From Lithospermum erythrorhizon (taxonomy: Eukaryota; Streptophyta; Magnoliopsida; Boraginales; Boraginaceae), in NCBI GenBank assembly GCA_019722365.1, contig JADFUC010000954.1, forward strand, positions 1,054,001 to 1,118,000: a stretch of DNA of 64,000 nt. Direction: 5' to 3'. Both the position numbers and the translations under genes were made by a program. Of this stretch, positions 38,571 through 51,795 are shown one piece after another. How positions within the stretch are numbered: the stretch's first letter is position 1; each line of letters starts with the position of its first letter. The notes beneath the pieces were generated by a model, which made no database searches, was not told the origin of the DNA, and saw nothing but the letters and a program-made list of their open reading frames with translations.

Positions 38571-41463
38571 GCCAGTCGGGTCTCAGATATTCATTTGCAT
38601 GCATTTTTCTAATTACAGAGAGTTTGCAGATGCTTATATACACCCCAAATACTCCCTTCATCCCATAAAGATTGTATACTTTTTTTATAGTTATAATTTT
38701 CAAACTTTAACTTTAAATATATTTGTTTGTGTTGTATAATATTTTATAAACTATATCACCCGAAAGAAGCTAAATGTAGCTTATCGAGCACAAGCCATCA
38801 AGCATAATACAAATAAAATATCTACTGGCCAAAGCTCAAGAGACGAACAAAGTTCAAAAGTCGAAAAATTCAGCGATGAGGAATAGTATTTTTAGAAATC
38901 TACTATACTATTTCCACCCACGACGGTTGTAGCATACGACAACCTTGTGGCGGAAAGTAATAAGTGTTTAAGAGGTCAAGCTGACAAGCCACTTTGTAAA
39001 ACTTTAATACAAATTTCACCAAACACGATACTTAACAATCAGAAACAAACGCGAATAAATTTCTAAACTACTATTAACACCCTCTTTAAACAATATTTGA
39101 TTTAATTTATGAAACACACTTATAAATTAAATATATCAATCAAACAACATGATTCGGAAGATAAAGAATTTACTTTAATTTATCAAATCAAATACACAAA
39201 TAAAAACTTAGATAATCTTTACTTTTAATTGGCAAGATCTCAATCATAGATAATTAATATCACAATCACATATAATGTAATCCTAGCAATTCGGTATATA
39301 AATAACATGAACAATAAAGAAAGAAAGAGGAAGACGCAAATCCTCGACATGTCATAACGAAGCTTAAGAATCTAAATAGCCGACCCTGCTTTTCAACCTC
39401 GAGATTTTGGAATGTAACCGTATATATTATCCGAGTTCAACCACTCAGCACAAGCATGTGCCAGCCAACTCAATATATACCATCTAAAAGCGACCTGTAC
39501 CACCCAGCTACGCCCCAGTGAAACCACTCGAGAAATCCTCAAGCATCCCCTGAATGCCCGAGCGCTCAAGATCAACCCAACTCGAACAACCTTCTAAAGA
39601 ACACTGTAAGCCGACAAGAATCTCGCTAATCAATCCACACAATCGAGTTCACTTCCACGTAGCAAGACCACCTACCGCGAACTCACTTCATTTTCAAGAT
39701 CTACCCAACTCAACAACCTTCTAGCAACACACTGTGTCGACTAAAGAATCTGCCATAATCAACTCACACACCGGTTCTCACTTCCAAGTAAAGAAAAACA
39801 CCTATCTCGCTAACTCGCGCTTAACCTTTTCAAAGAAAAATCAGACTAATGTGTTATAAATCCCTCAACGGATTGGGGATAAGAGTATTACAATTTTAGC
39901 TCAGATAACTCCCCGAATGAAATGATTTGTCAAACTTGTTTTAATCTCCTTATCGAAAGAGATATAAACTGATTTAAACTTATTTTCTCTGAGCAATTCA
40001 CCAGACACCTGAATGCTTCTTTATCAAAATCTCTTGATATTAAGCACAATTTTAGTCCAAAGTCTGCAGGATAACAAAATCAAGCTTATTCTGGGGAGAT
40101 TTTGATGCTCAAAATAAAAGAGATTCGTTTGGAATTTCTAACAAACGTAGAGAAAGCTAGGTATTAAAACGTCTGAGCTGGGTTTTAAGGTAATATTTAA
40201 CCAAACTAAAATACAAGAAATTTTATCCCAATCAAGGCCTCAATCTACCAACCCCGACAAGAGGCCGACGTAATAATTTAACGGCGGATTTTAAGGGAAG
40301 CTGTTTAGCATCATACTAATCGGCCCTACGTAGCCGATTATCAAGTGGCCAATCGTCACCAAAGTGCACGACAACAACTTAAAACTCATTTTTCTCGCCT
40401 CGTTATAACTCCGATTTTAACAATTCAAAAGACGGAAGTTCTTTTTCAAACACTTATCAATATGATATTAAATCCCTTGTTTCATAAACACGAGGATTTT
40501 CAAAATATTTTATTTGACAAAACATTCTTAAAAAACTTCAAACTAAGTAACTTTTTTGTCAAGAATGACTAAAAATATCTTCCATATGTTGTTTCAATCA
40601 AGATTATTCAAGAGACTTTAAACTATTATTCAAGATAACTTTACTAGAAGAAATTTCCAAGATCCATAAGTACCATCACCGATATCCTTAACACTCTAAA
40701 TCCTCTTTTCAATTCATTTGACATCGTGATCATTCTTGAATATTTCGATTAACGCCAACCATTCAAGGCTTAAATGTGATATCATTTCAAGCTCCTCCGC
40801 AAGCATCTTCTAACACGACTACATAAAAACACTTAATCACACATGTTGTATAAGAAATCAACGCTTTTAAGAATTACCAAAATAAAGAAAGACGGACACA
40901 TACCCGCTAAATTGTGACACCCATTTGTAAGTGTAGTATCTAATTACACTATGTAAGATCAAATGAGTAATTAACTATTACTAGTTATTTCGAAAGTACG
41001 CTTAACTCGTGCTATTTATTTATTTGTAAATGGGCCTTAAAACATAAAATATATATGAAAAAAAGAAGCAAATAACTCAAAATTCAAACATGAAAAATAT
41101 AATTGTATACCATATCAGGATAAACAAAATATTATATATTCAATAAATACGTAGAATAAACGAACACGTTGAAAACAAAAAACGTAAAAACGATACTTTT
41201 TACATGGGCCTATCCGCACTAATTTCTACATCCTAAAAGAAAAAAATGTTTATAACCATTACGCTAGGACCGCTATTTGATAATATTATTTGGGCCAGAT
41301 AACCGACCCATTTTAGGCACACATATAAGAAACACGTAGCTAGTTACATGTCTTTAATACGAGTAGTTACCATTTCAAGAGATCAAGGGCTTCATATCGA
41401 TAGAATTACGGTGCTTCAATATAACCACTAATTCTCGTATATTATGAGCTGGCAGATAATCGA
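38571..41463. other. Repeat-derived DNA without gene
   Basis: A MITE-type terminus ACTCCCTTCATCCCATAAAG occurs at about 38651. From about 38760 to 41240 the sequence looks like an old, indel-ridden transposable element, with short open frames but no recognisable domain. A tandem duplication inside it is listed separately. Confidence 0.4.
39568..39835. repeat. Tandem duplication, ~130-bp unit
   Basis: Two adjacent copies (about 39568-39697 and 39698-39835) each begin AGATC then ACCCAACTC, continue through AACAACCTTCTA, CACTGT, AAGAATCT, TCACTTCCA, and end in TTTTCA. They differ by many small indels. Confidence 0.65.
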
Positions 41464-41700
41464 TACTCCCTCCAATCCACTTTATTTGCTGCTTCGAATT
41501 TTTAAATCGAATCTCACCATCAATTATTAATTATTCGATGTTTAAAATATAAAATTTAGGCACGTATTCGTTTTTAAAATACTTTCACAATATTAATTTA
41601 TTTAAATTTCTTAATAATATAATTAAAGAGTAATTGAATACTAAAGATTTATCTCGATATGTGAGAAAGTCCATTAAAATTGATTGAGGAATATGTTATA
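41464..41700. repeat. MITE family A, copy 2
   Basis: Begins ACTCCCTCCAATCCAC, then AATTATTAATTATT, AAAATATAAAATTTA, TTTTTAAAATACTTTCACAA, TTCTTAATAATATAATTAAA and a TATCTCGATATG end. It shares this order with 2238-2395 and 44970-45190. Confidence 0.55.
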
Positions 41701-43362
41701 TTTATATTAATAAACGAGATTTCTATAAACAATAAAGCTTTTAGAATATGTTTAAACATAAAAAGAATAGTCACTTAGAGCATGTGCATCAGCTTCCCTA
41801 AAATTTTCTCTAAATCTCAATATTATCACTTTTTTTATTTTAGGAGTTAGCTTTTTATATATGTACTTTATTAACAGCTTCCTCATTATTCACCCAAAAT
41901 ATAAAAATTATGTATTTCAAGATTTTCATTAACGTGTTAGTGCTGGGTCAAGATGAGAAAATATTATAAAGGGAATGCAGACCAAATTCGAGCCACAAGG
42001 TGAACTTTTTCTTGGCTCAAGTTATTTTGTGAGAAATTGAAAAAGAATCATTTTACATATTTTTAGTTTTTTCATCCCCTATTACTTTAGCCAAGTTCGA
42101 TGACATGCTTCTGGGTTAACTAAGAAAAAATCATTATTTCAATTAGTTTCCTTAAATTATACTCCCTCCATCCCGATGACTGAAGGTTTTTACATCCAAT
42201 AAATTCATTTACTTTCAGTTATTAATAATTCATTTATTTAATATTGGAGTACTCTTTTATATGGTATTAATTAGGATAAAATTCCCAACATAATAATTAT
42301 ATAGGTTTCAGTTATAACTTTAAGAATGTCAATATCGTGCCCCCGGCGCATAACCAACTCAACCGGAGCAAAGTTAACTAGAAATATAATAAAGACGCAC
42401 CCTCGCTACGCAATAATTGATTTCATACAAACTTGTTTTCAAGTTAGCGGCAAGAAAAATCCGAAACCGAAACCGAATGTAAAATAACCTAAATTTCGAA
42501 CTGGTCCTATTTGTGTCACGAAAGCAATCGGTCGATGCAGTTTCTACTTGAAAGAATCAACTAATGAAGTTCGCCTTTTAAAATAACCAAACCGAACCGA
42601 TTTCAAAATTTTACGAGATTTCTACCTTTCATTTATTATCCTTTTCAATATCTTCAGAAGATTTCAGACGCTGGGTATTATTTTAAGCGAAAAATTTAAA
42701 TTTAACTTTTTTCATTATTGCATAAGATAATATAAATATTTCTAAAACCGAGCAATATGGGTGAAGCAAAAATATATGTAAAGATAGGAATTGTGAGCCA
42801 ATGTGTATGTACATCAGATAATTAATTCTAAAATGAGTTCATCAAATTATGGATTATATCTGGCCTAAGACTTAATTTTGACCTTAAGATAAAGTTCAAA
42901 CCTAAACCGAATTGAAACCAAATCGAACCGACAGACCGGGAACCGATCTAACCGAATCGATTCAGTTCAAATTTCGAGAGAACTTATAAAATAGTTCGAT
43001 TTCGCTATTTCAAAACCTAACCGAACCGATCGGGTGCACACGCTTAATCAGCTGGCAAGTTTGTGCCTCTAAGACTTCTGGCCAATTCAAACACATCCCG
43101 CGATTAACTCCTTCATAATATTTCATGACATGTAGGATAATAACTGGTAATTATGATTTAATTGCTTACACTTTTATAATGACAATATCGGGCATTAAAT
43201 TGCTCACTATTACGGAAAGTTAATATTGTTTGTACTCTTTTCTTATTAATGTAGCAATACATAACTGAAAGCCTATTAAAAAGGAAAAGCAATTATTGAA
43301 GCACTCTAATTGCTGAGTAAAATGGAACTCTGCAAACATCACTTTTCATCAACATCTCAAAC
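41701..43362. other. Intergenic DNA with MITE fragments, upstream of WAT1 pseudogene
   Basis: Contains a short MITE-type sequence starting ACTCCCTCCATCCCGATGAC (about 42162). Between about 42436 and 43050, many CCGAAACCGAA and AACCGAACCG motifs end in GGGTGCACACG, the hallmark of hAT-derived MITEs; its left terminus is unclear. A TATTAAAAAGG at about 43273 may be the old WAT1 promoter TATA region. Confidence 0.4.
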
Positions 43363-43714
43363 ATGGCTGAAACGAAGAGTTATTTCACTTATTTGGTTGT
43401 AATACTAATACGTTTGATATATTGTGGCATGTATTTGCTCACCAAGATATCTTTCAATGTTGGTATGAGCACTTTTATATTTGTATTCTACAGACAGCTC
43501 ACTGCTTCAATCTTCTTGGCTCCCATCGCCATCTTTTGTGAATGGTATGTATATTTTTATCAATTCATATATATGTTTCTTAATTCGGAAAAAAAAGAAA
43601 TTATTATTTGTTACACTTATTAATTTTAGCCAAGTGTAAATTGATTTTCAATGAAATGAGTGATGATTTTTCGTTTTATTAACACATGATTATTGTTTAG
43701 AACGAAATCTTTTC

Positions 43715-43880
43715 AACGAATAAAAATACACCCATACGCATAATACTCCATGATTAGCAGTATGTAGTAATGTTCCACTACCCTCATCAAAATCCTTTTT
43801 CTAACGAATAAAATACACCCATACGCATAATACTCCATGATTAGCAGTATGTAGTAATGTTCCACTACTCATCAAAATTA
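43715..43880. repeat. Recent 88-bp tandem duplication in WAT1 intron 1
   Basis: AACGAATAAAAATACACCC starts at 43715 and AACGAATAAAATACACCC at 43803. The two copies share CATACGCATAATACTCCATG and AGCAGTATGTAGTAATG without change and differ only by a few small indels, so the duplication is young. Confidence 0.85.
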
Positions 43881-44652
43881 GCATCATTTCAAATTCGACG
43901 CATCATTTAGAAGAATAAAAAGATAAATTATATTCCTTCCGCTTTTTTTTAGTTTTCGTTTTTGCATTTTACATATAAATTAAGGAAAATAAAATTAATC
44001 AAAAAAGTACATCAAAAATGAAATGTCAATCAATTTAAACAATAACATTGGTTGGATTGCTTATTTCAACAGTAAAAGAATAAAAAGATATCAAAAAACG
44101 TAAAAAATATTTATTGTGCTAAAACGACAACTATTAAAAACAATTTTTTTTTAACTGGGAAATGACAATTATAAAAAAACTGAAGGAGTACCTAGTATAT
44201 ATTTTGTATATTATTTTTCTATTGATGTATTTATAATCTTGAGAAAATTTGAAATATTCTGAATAATGAATAAACATACTATATGAGTTAAGTGAGGCTT
44301 ATGTGATTAGCACAAGGAAAGATTTCATTGATGATATTCTAATGCCACATTAGCACTAGAAAAGCTTTCACTATATATTAATGCAAAGTTAGATACTACT
44401 CGGGTATCTTAGAGAAAAGTGTAATCATCATGCTTACTTAGATGGTGATAATTGATTTTATATTTTATGAATTTTCATATTTACAAAATTGCATAAGTAA
44501 TGTACCTATCAATATTAAAATACATAATTTATTAATAACGATATTCACTTATAAGTAATACAATACCATAATTTATCAATAAATTTATACGCACTCAACA
44601 ATTTTTTGATCCGAGGATAGCGTAGAAAATCATTCTATGTGTGTTATATTGT

Positions 44653-44875
44653 AAAAGTGCTAAACGATCACACTAATCTGGCCCCCGAGATCCCCGTCCA
44701 TTCCATTGACGAAAGCACAGTGACGGGGCCAACTTCCGTTAAACCACTTTAATACGAGATTCGCCACTGGCGTGATTCGAACCTATACCGCATGGGGTTG
44801 GCGCTGTAGCCTAAAAGATTTAACACTCTCGCCTCCTTTACTGGGCTGGGACGTAACGCCTGTGGGCTATGCGGC
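44653..44875 (-). mobile_element. tRNA-derived SINE with 10-bp target duplication
   Basis: Minus strand: an A-box-like TAGCCCACAGG near the 5' end and a B-box GGTTCGAATCA about 80 bp further on, i.e. an internal RNA polymerase III promoter. The element is flanked by the identical ten bases GTTATATTGT at 44643-44652 and 44876-44885. It is much more GC-rich than its surroundings. The wide A-to-B spacing and the long tail exclude a plain tRNA gene. It is inserted in the first intron of the WAT1 pseudogene, opposite to its direction. Confidence 0.7.
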
Positions 44876-44969
44876 GTTATATTGTGTAGTTATCAGATTA
44901 TCACAATTGTCATTTACGGAGTAGTTTTCGATATTGCATTATATCTACTAAACTCTTTGTGAATACTGT

Positions 44970-45190
44970 AACTATTCTACCTAATTCAAAATAATCGACG
45001 CTGATTTTTTTTTGAAATCAACTTCACCATTAATTATTAATTATTTTAAAATATAAAATTTATATATAATTGGATTCATCTTTTAAAATACTTTCATAAT
45101 ATTAATTTTAATTTTTTAGTAATATAATTAAAGAATAATCAATATTAAAGCATTTACCTCGATATGGTAGTTTCAATTATTTTAGACGTA
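44970..45190. repeat. MITE family A, copy 3
   Basis: Shares TTCACCATTAATTATTAATT, AAAATATAAAATTTATATAT, CTTTTAAAATACTTTCATAA, AGTAATATAATTAAAG and the TACCTCGATATGG end with the copy at 41464-41700. Its left terminus is more diverged. Confidence 0.55.
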
Positions 45191-46099
45191 TGAATATTTC
45201 ATTACTTCTGTCAACTTGTGCAAAGACCACAATCATATCTATAATCGTTATTATTTGAAGCCCATAGTCGACTTGATTAGAAAATAATAAAATTGAAGAA
45301 GAATAAAGAACATATAAATTTATAATGGTTTACTCTAAATATGAGAGCTATATATATCTATTATAACGGCCGATTTAACTATTATGGAGATAGCTTTATT
45401 TACAACTATGGTTCTGTTTAGTTGAAAAGAATTTGCTAATTTTGAGCTTTCCTTTCTTAAAACTAAAACTGTTTTTTCTCATTCCAACATTTGCTTGTGA
45501 ATAACATTACCAAATCAAGTCACTGCTCTCATTATGCAAGATATATCACATTATTAGATCATATGAGTTTTATTCTTGAAATTTATTTGTATATGTTTGA
45601 TTTAGACTCAATGACGGAGTTTGACCAAAAAATGAGGGAGAGGGCAAAAAGCATTAAATCTATTTAGAAGAATTTTTTTCATTGAAGGAAGACAATTGCT
45701 ATATTTTTGTGTAAAATTATTTATTTTGAACGATAAACTCTAAAATTTTCTGCTAATAAAAGAACCGTAACCTCTTTTAGTCTCTTCTAAAATCCAACAC
45801 TTTATCTAAATCTACTAACTTCCATCGGACTCTTTTTTTAAGGCAATCAAACATAACCACACTTCTTCTTGATATGATGGAAGGTAAATTTCAGCTTACG
45901 TTGTCTTAGCTTTTAGGATTTATTCTGTTTTGAACTTTTAGCTTTTTTGAGCTTCTGTTGCCAAAACTTGAAATATTTGCAAGAAATTTAAAACTATAAT
46001 TTTTTTGCTCAACTAAACAGATCCAATGTTTCTTTTTAGATAGAAAATAATGATTTCAGATTAATTCATTGATTTAGAATATAATATATATAATAGTTA
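45191..46099. other. WAT1 intron 1 DNA, no feature
   Basis: AT-rich intron sequence; nothing further recognised. Confidence 0.4.
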
Positions 46100-49000
46100 A
46101 ACAAGTCTGTTGTTTGTAGACAAGTTCGAGACTTCGTACCTCCCGAACTTGTCCCGATCTTCTTCCTCGAAGCGGGCATGACGAAAGGCCTGACACGGCC
46201 GGCGCGCATGTCTGACCCCATGTCCCGATCACCTCCCTAAATCGGAAAGACAAGGCCGCAATTCCAACACGCATTACATAAACTCGAAACGCTGCTTTCC
46301 AAGATACTTTTAAGAAAGGTCTTTAAGAAGCCGCGACGTCAGTAAACACGGTATAAGCAAATAACGATCCCATCCTCGAATCGCATTCCGAACAAAATGG
46401 CAATCCACCTCAATATGCTTCGGGATCGCTTCACGAACGTTTGACATGAAGAAGACAGCGCAGACGACTATCAAAGTACACCATAACTGGCCGGTGAGGA
46501 AACGCCAAAACCCGACAATAATCCTTTCGAGTTACTTCAACTACAATAACGCAGTCAACGATATATTCAACTTCAAGTAAGGCTTAAACTGCCTTTCTAT
46601 TTCTTGGCCTCTAGGATATCGGGAACCCCAAGAAATACAAAACCACCCAAATACGGAACAACGAGTCATGGAACAACTCACCCAATCAATCACACTCGCC
46701 GTAAAAAGTCAAATCGTAGCTGGGGAACGCAAAATACCTCCCCGACTGGGAATTTTCAAATATCGTGATAACCCGGAGCACTCCAGATCCCAAAGGATTC
46801 CGCCTCGTTTCTACAAGAACCGAGACAAGATATGGACGTAATAAGCCAAATCGTGACATGTATAAAGTATAAGTACAAGACACCCAACCAACCGCCTTAT
46901 CGCCACATTCACAAGAACCGCACTAGTCATTTCCCCAACTTCAGGATTCAACGGCTGAAACCAATGTGGTCGTCCGCCTAATAGTCCATTCGAAAATAAT
47001 ATCTAAGGCATATTTCTCGCTGACATAATCTCAATACCCAAAATACTTCAACACCTAGATCCTACGCGAAAATGTGAACCCAAAGAATCTTTAAAAGCAG
47101 TATAAAGCATCGTAATTATTACCCGAGATAATCAAATCAACAACATAAATCAACACATGTAACCGGACATCCCCGCGTACATATCTAAAAAGGGAATAAT
47201 CTGAGTAAAAGTTGGTAAAACCACAGGAGCATAAAGATGCCGCAGTTTGGCGAACTAAATAGCTGCTGGGCTTGCTTTTCACCCATAAAAGGACTTACCT
47301 GCCGACACACCCCGTCACCCACGCCTGCTCAAAACCAAGAGGCTGTTTACACTTCTTCCCCAAATTACGCAGTAAGGCATTATGAACATCCATCCGCGCA
47401 ACTCCCAACCACGGACAACTGCTATCACTGTAAAGTACGTAATGGGACATCTTCACACCCGGGTCAAAGCGTATCCGAGTAATCGATCCCTCATTCCGGG
47501 TGATCGCTAAAGACAACAAGCTTCCAAGATTCAAACGCCCACACTCCCATCCGATTTCAGAAGTCGATCTTATAGACCTATCTCCGCTTTCCCAAGGCTT
47601 TCTTACCCGCAGTAACTCAACCAAGCTCCATGTCCCATTATTTTAAGGGACAAATCTCACCTCATATCATCATACCAAATTGGTCCTACAATGCTCGGGC
47701 GGTACGATCTAGGCTCAACTCCCCAGTGAATAAGTAAGAAACCATGGGCGCTGCGACTAGAAAAATATCATAACTCACAAATTTTGTTAAAGGATACAAA
47801 GTACCCATGAGGCATGTTAGCATTTGTAAAAGCAGTGGGGGGACTATGCCGAACCACACTGGTGAACGTAATTGTAAGTGTCGAAGCAGAGCCTTCCCCG
47901 CCGGCCCCCGACCATACTCCACCTCCGTGAGGCTACAAATGTACTGGCCGAGGCGTCACCGCTCGACCAAGGCACCCACCACTGTGTCGTAACTGTGCCT
48001 CGACAGTAGGCACAAACTACCTCTATCGAAGACTACTCACAAGGCCACATGGCTCATCCAATCCATAAAAACTAGCTCTCATCAGACTTCCGTGCTCACT
48101 AGATCCCGGCCAAAATGTAAGAATTACTAATACCCAAATTCGTGATTCATAAAAATGTACATCCCTCGAGACAAAGTGTTCCTAGTCTCAAATCGAACAA
48201 TTTCAACCTTTCTTACTAAAAGTGATAGCCTACAAAAGATGCATTTCTACCTGACTGAAGAATTTATCCTTACGAAATGTAAATCAAAAGTATAAAAAAG
48301 ACATCCAAACACTCATAAATTGTCATACAAATTATGCAGAACCTAAAATAGTTTCAGGGCTTATTTAAAGTTTAATATTCGAAGGAGTCTGCCAATCGCA
48401 GCACGCCTCAAAACACACTCCACCTAAAAATCATTAAGAAGCATGCCCCTCCTCAAAACATCAATGTCCGTGCAAAGAATACATCCCGAATACATCCCTT
48501 AATATGTTTAGCAAAAAAAACAATTTAATAAACTCTCCAAAACAACGAGTAAATTTTTATTAAAGTTGTCAAAGAATATTATCCCAATATCTTGAAGACA
48601 AATGGATTAATGCCTCTTCAAAGATATATTCAAAGCGTAAATACTACTAATAATAAAACGGTAAAGATTTTAAACCCGCCTTGCACGATGTCCCAATCTA
48701 CTACGCCAAAGTCTAACCGAAAGCGGCTCCGAATGTGGCCAACAGACATTTTTGGTATGCACCGTAAGCTCACGTAAATAAAGAGAGTTCACCCTCATTT
48801 CACATAACCCAATCACCATCCTGCCAATTCGATCCCGAACAAAACACAAATCATGCGAGTAAATATAATATCCGTAAATGCCTACCTAACAACCTGTAAA
48901 TCAAGCATCAAAACAGACAAGAACAGGGCATATAAATGAACATTCCGCAACGCCAAAGAATCGATAGACTATCAACCGCTAATGCCTAGCGTAACGAATA

Positions 49001-50510
49001 ACACTACTATCTGCAAATGTGAAGAGACAAAGACAATCATCATATCATCAATTAAAGCATCCAAGATTACCAAGAGTACGAACCGTGGCTCCCGTGTTAA
49101 AAAATCCAAGCAGAGAACACGACTTATCCATCAACCGATCGTAGGGCCGTGAAGGAGAATTAATTACCGGAGCAAGCACTCATCAAACGCCGCCACTAAT
49201 CCCGGTATATCAAGCTGAATAGTACCCGCTCGGCCTCGGCATCAGCACCGCACGCCTCATCCAAGAACACCAGACGCGAGATGTTCCACCCCTAGCCGCG
49301 ACCTCGCCCGGTGATCGTGGTTCCTCAGAAGAAAACCGACGCCAGCCTCGGGTTGTAGGCGGTGTCGCGACCCGAACACACCTCCTCCTACCTGTCTCCC
49401 ACCATTCCTGATACCCCACCTTCAAGAAAGCATGAAGCCTCTACGACCTTTTTTCAGAATGAAGACAACATAATTTAGGATTTATAAACATCATCCCCCA
49501 TTCTCAACCAATAGACCACAAAGACAAAAGGACAAACTCATTGCCACCGAGCATTTGTTTCAAAGAGATTCTTCGATTTTCTAGCAGTTTATGAGTGTTG
49601 CCTGGTAGAAGAAAGATCACAATTCAAACCATACATAAAGTCATGATATCTATCCCGTGAACCGTGATAATACCAATTGTTCCAATACCACCACACGCTC
49701 AAAGAGTAACTGGTAAGTCAAATTACGCAACTCATCCCATGGGGTAAAGTCAAGAATCCTCCCGTAATATTCCTCAACGAACATGAAGGCATTCGGACAC
49801 ATGCCGTTAATCTGCATTTTTAACCGGCCAAGCATTTGTGCAGTACGACTGCACTATATCATTTCTCGAGATTCCTGCAGAGGAAAAACTCTCATAAAAA
49901 AAGAAATTTGTTTTTTCGATCGTGATGATCAATGTATGCTCAACACCCATTGGAACGTTAGTGCTCGATACATCGCCAATAAATAATTTATCTGGGGTCA
50001 TCACGCTTTAACTTTCTGCATCTTCAAGAAAGTGATTTTCCTCCCGATGTAAAGACAAATAATCAGATGAGCCCATTCATCATAAGTCGTATCACAAGCA
50101 ACTACTGGGAGCAATAATATCGCTCTAAGACGCTGAATCGGTATAATATGGTCTTTATGACGTTTGGAGGATTACTACCGCCTAAAGCCTTTAATCACAA
50201 ACGGACTGCAAAGGCTCCACCATCATTTAGTTAGGTTGGTAAATAAGTGCAGGTTTTCGTTTAACCTAGACTTCAAATACCACGTAGAAATAACATTTAT
50301 TGGATTAATTCATAAAGTCAGAAAATATATACACAATAAATTAAATTTTACCAAATACACATAATTGGGAAATGCCTAGACACGTTGTGAGAATTCAAGA
50401 CTCGAACTCGACCGAATCTTCTTCCTGGGTTTTACATTTACGAAAGGCCTTTTATTACTTGCCTGCTCCAGACACGTCGAGCCCGACCCCATATCCCGAT
50501 CAACACTTCT
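46100..50510 (-). mobile_element. Decayed Ty1/copia retrotransposon in WAT1 intron 1 (element 3)
   Basis: Minus-strand landmarks in copia order: a LYPLTKFVSYD block followed by EP-like residues (about 47800-47700), the linker before reverse transcriptase; LIYVVDLIISGNNYDA (about 47155-47105), a degraded YVDDLIISG reverse-transcriptase motif; and KHIEVDCHFVRNAI (about 46425-46370), the end of RNase H. Upstream minus-strand sequence (to about 50000) should hold gag and integrase but is too broken to label. Related direct repeats at 46115-46232 and 50379-50505 (sharing TCTTCTTCCT, ACGAAAGGCCT, GACCCCAT and TCCCGATCA) are probably its LTR parts. No intact frame remains. Intron flanks continue to exon 2 at 50683. 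Confidence 0.75.
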
Positions 50511-51519
50511 ATACTATTTTCAAGTATGTAATTTTTACCTCGAAAATGACACTCGACGATATATTTATCAGTATAATTTTTCTAGCTAATAACATTATAT
50601 ATAAGATACAGTATGGAAGTTTCTTTCTTGAAATTATTTGGTTTGATTTCAACTGGAAATAACATACTTCATAAATTTACAGGAAAAGGCACCCTCTCTC
50701 ATTCATAATCTTTGTCAAGCTTTTCCTATTGGCTCTAGTGGGGTATGCACAAGTACTTACCTTCTTTCTTCCACAAAATAATTTCTAATAATTCAAATTT
50801 AACAAAAATCCAAGGGGTTACTAATAAGTTGAATGTTTGATTTGGTTGCAGAATCACAATATGTTTAGATGTTCATGGTGTAGCAGTGAAATATACTGGA
50901 CCTACTTTGGCAGCAGCAACAACTAATAGCATTCCGGTCATTACATTATTTCTTGCACTTATATTTAGGTAATATATCGTTTCACTAATTTGAAAAGTAT
51001 GAAATTGTGACAAGAAATTCCCATCCTCACAAATTCCAAACTAATTTTTTTTCCTATTTATAAATATACAATTATATCATTTTAAATTTGTCAAGTATAT
51101 ATGCATATCTTATAATCTCCTTAACTTCATCTTATTTATTTTTAGGCGGCCAAGACATCCTCGAACTATCGCGTTGCATTTTCTATGCCAGTCTCGAACT
51201 TATTCTTCTTATCCTGCACTTTATACTACGTCATTGCCCTGCACACTCTCTAAACCTATAATTTTCATTAAAAAAAAAAATAAGAAACGACATATAACCC
51301 TAAAAATACATGTTAAACACTATTTTATCCTCGCATTATACCAATGCTACACAAAACTAAACGCATCATATTATCCCTATATTAAAACGACTATTTTATC
51401 CCTAACACTACACTCAAATAACTAAAAAGATAGTTAATCATATTTTAAATATTTTATACCAAAGAAACCCCCACACTTTACCCTTAAAGAAAACCCTATC
51501 CATTTCTTCTTTAACACAC

Positions 51520-51640
51520 CACATCCCAACCCCTACTCCACTACCACCCCCGCCACCACCCCCACCCTACCCCCACCAAACTGCCCCCCACCCCTACCAA
51601 ACTACCACCCACCCCTACCCTACCCCCCACCCATTTTCTC
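51520..51640. repeat. C-rich tract (G-rich on minus strand)
   Basis: About 120 bp of CCACCCC and CTACCCC runs on the plus strand. The minus strand has many runs of three or more G separated by one to seven bases, the pattern able to fold as G-quadruplex. It also creates a spurious glycine-rich frame (minus 51541-51723). Confidence 0.8.
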
Positions 51641-51795
51641 CTGAATCCATTGTGGCATTTCTTTCTCCAAATCTGTAAATGAATTTGATTGACTATATAC
51701 ATCAATATACTTGTTATTCTCATTGTTGAGATGTGTCAAGAGCTTCTCCGAGTCTTTGTCACCAAGAAAGTCATTCTGATTCTGCGAAAACTGAT

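Noticed and set aside
44653..44875. tRNA gene
   Set aside because: Only the B-box is good; A-box to B-box spacing is too long for a tRNA, no cloverleaf is seen, and target duplications show it is a SINE.
51541..51723. Glycine/valine-rich minus-strand frame
   Set aside because: Arises from the C-rich simple tract; no start context or domain.
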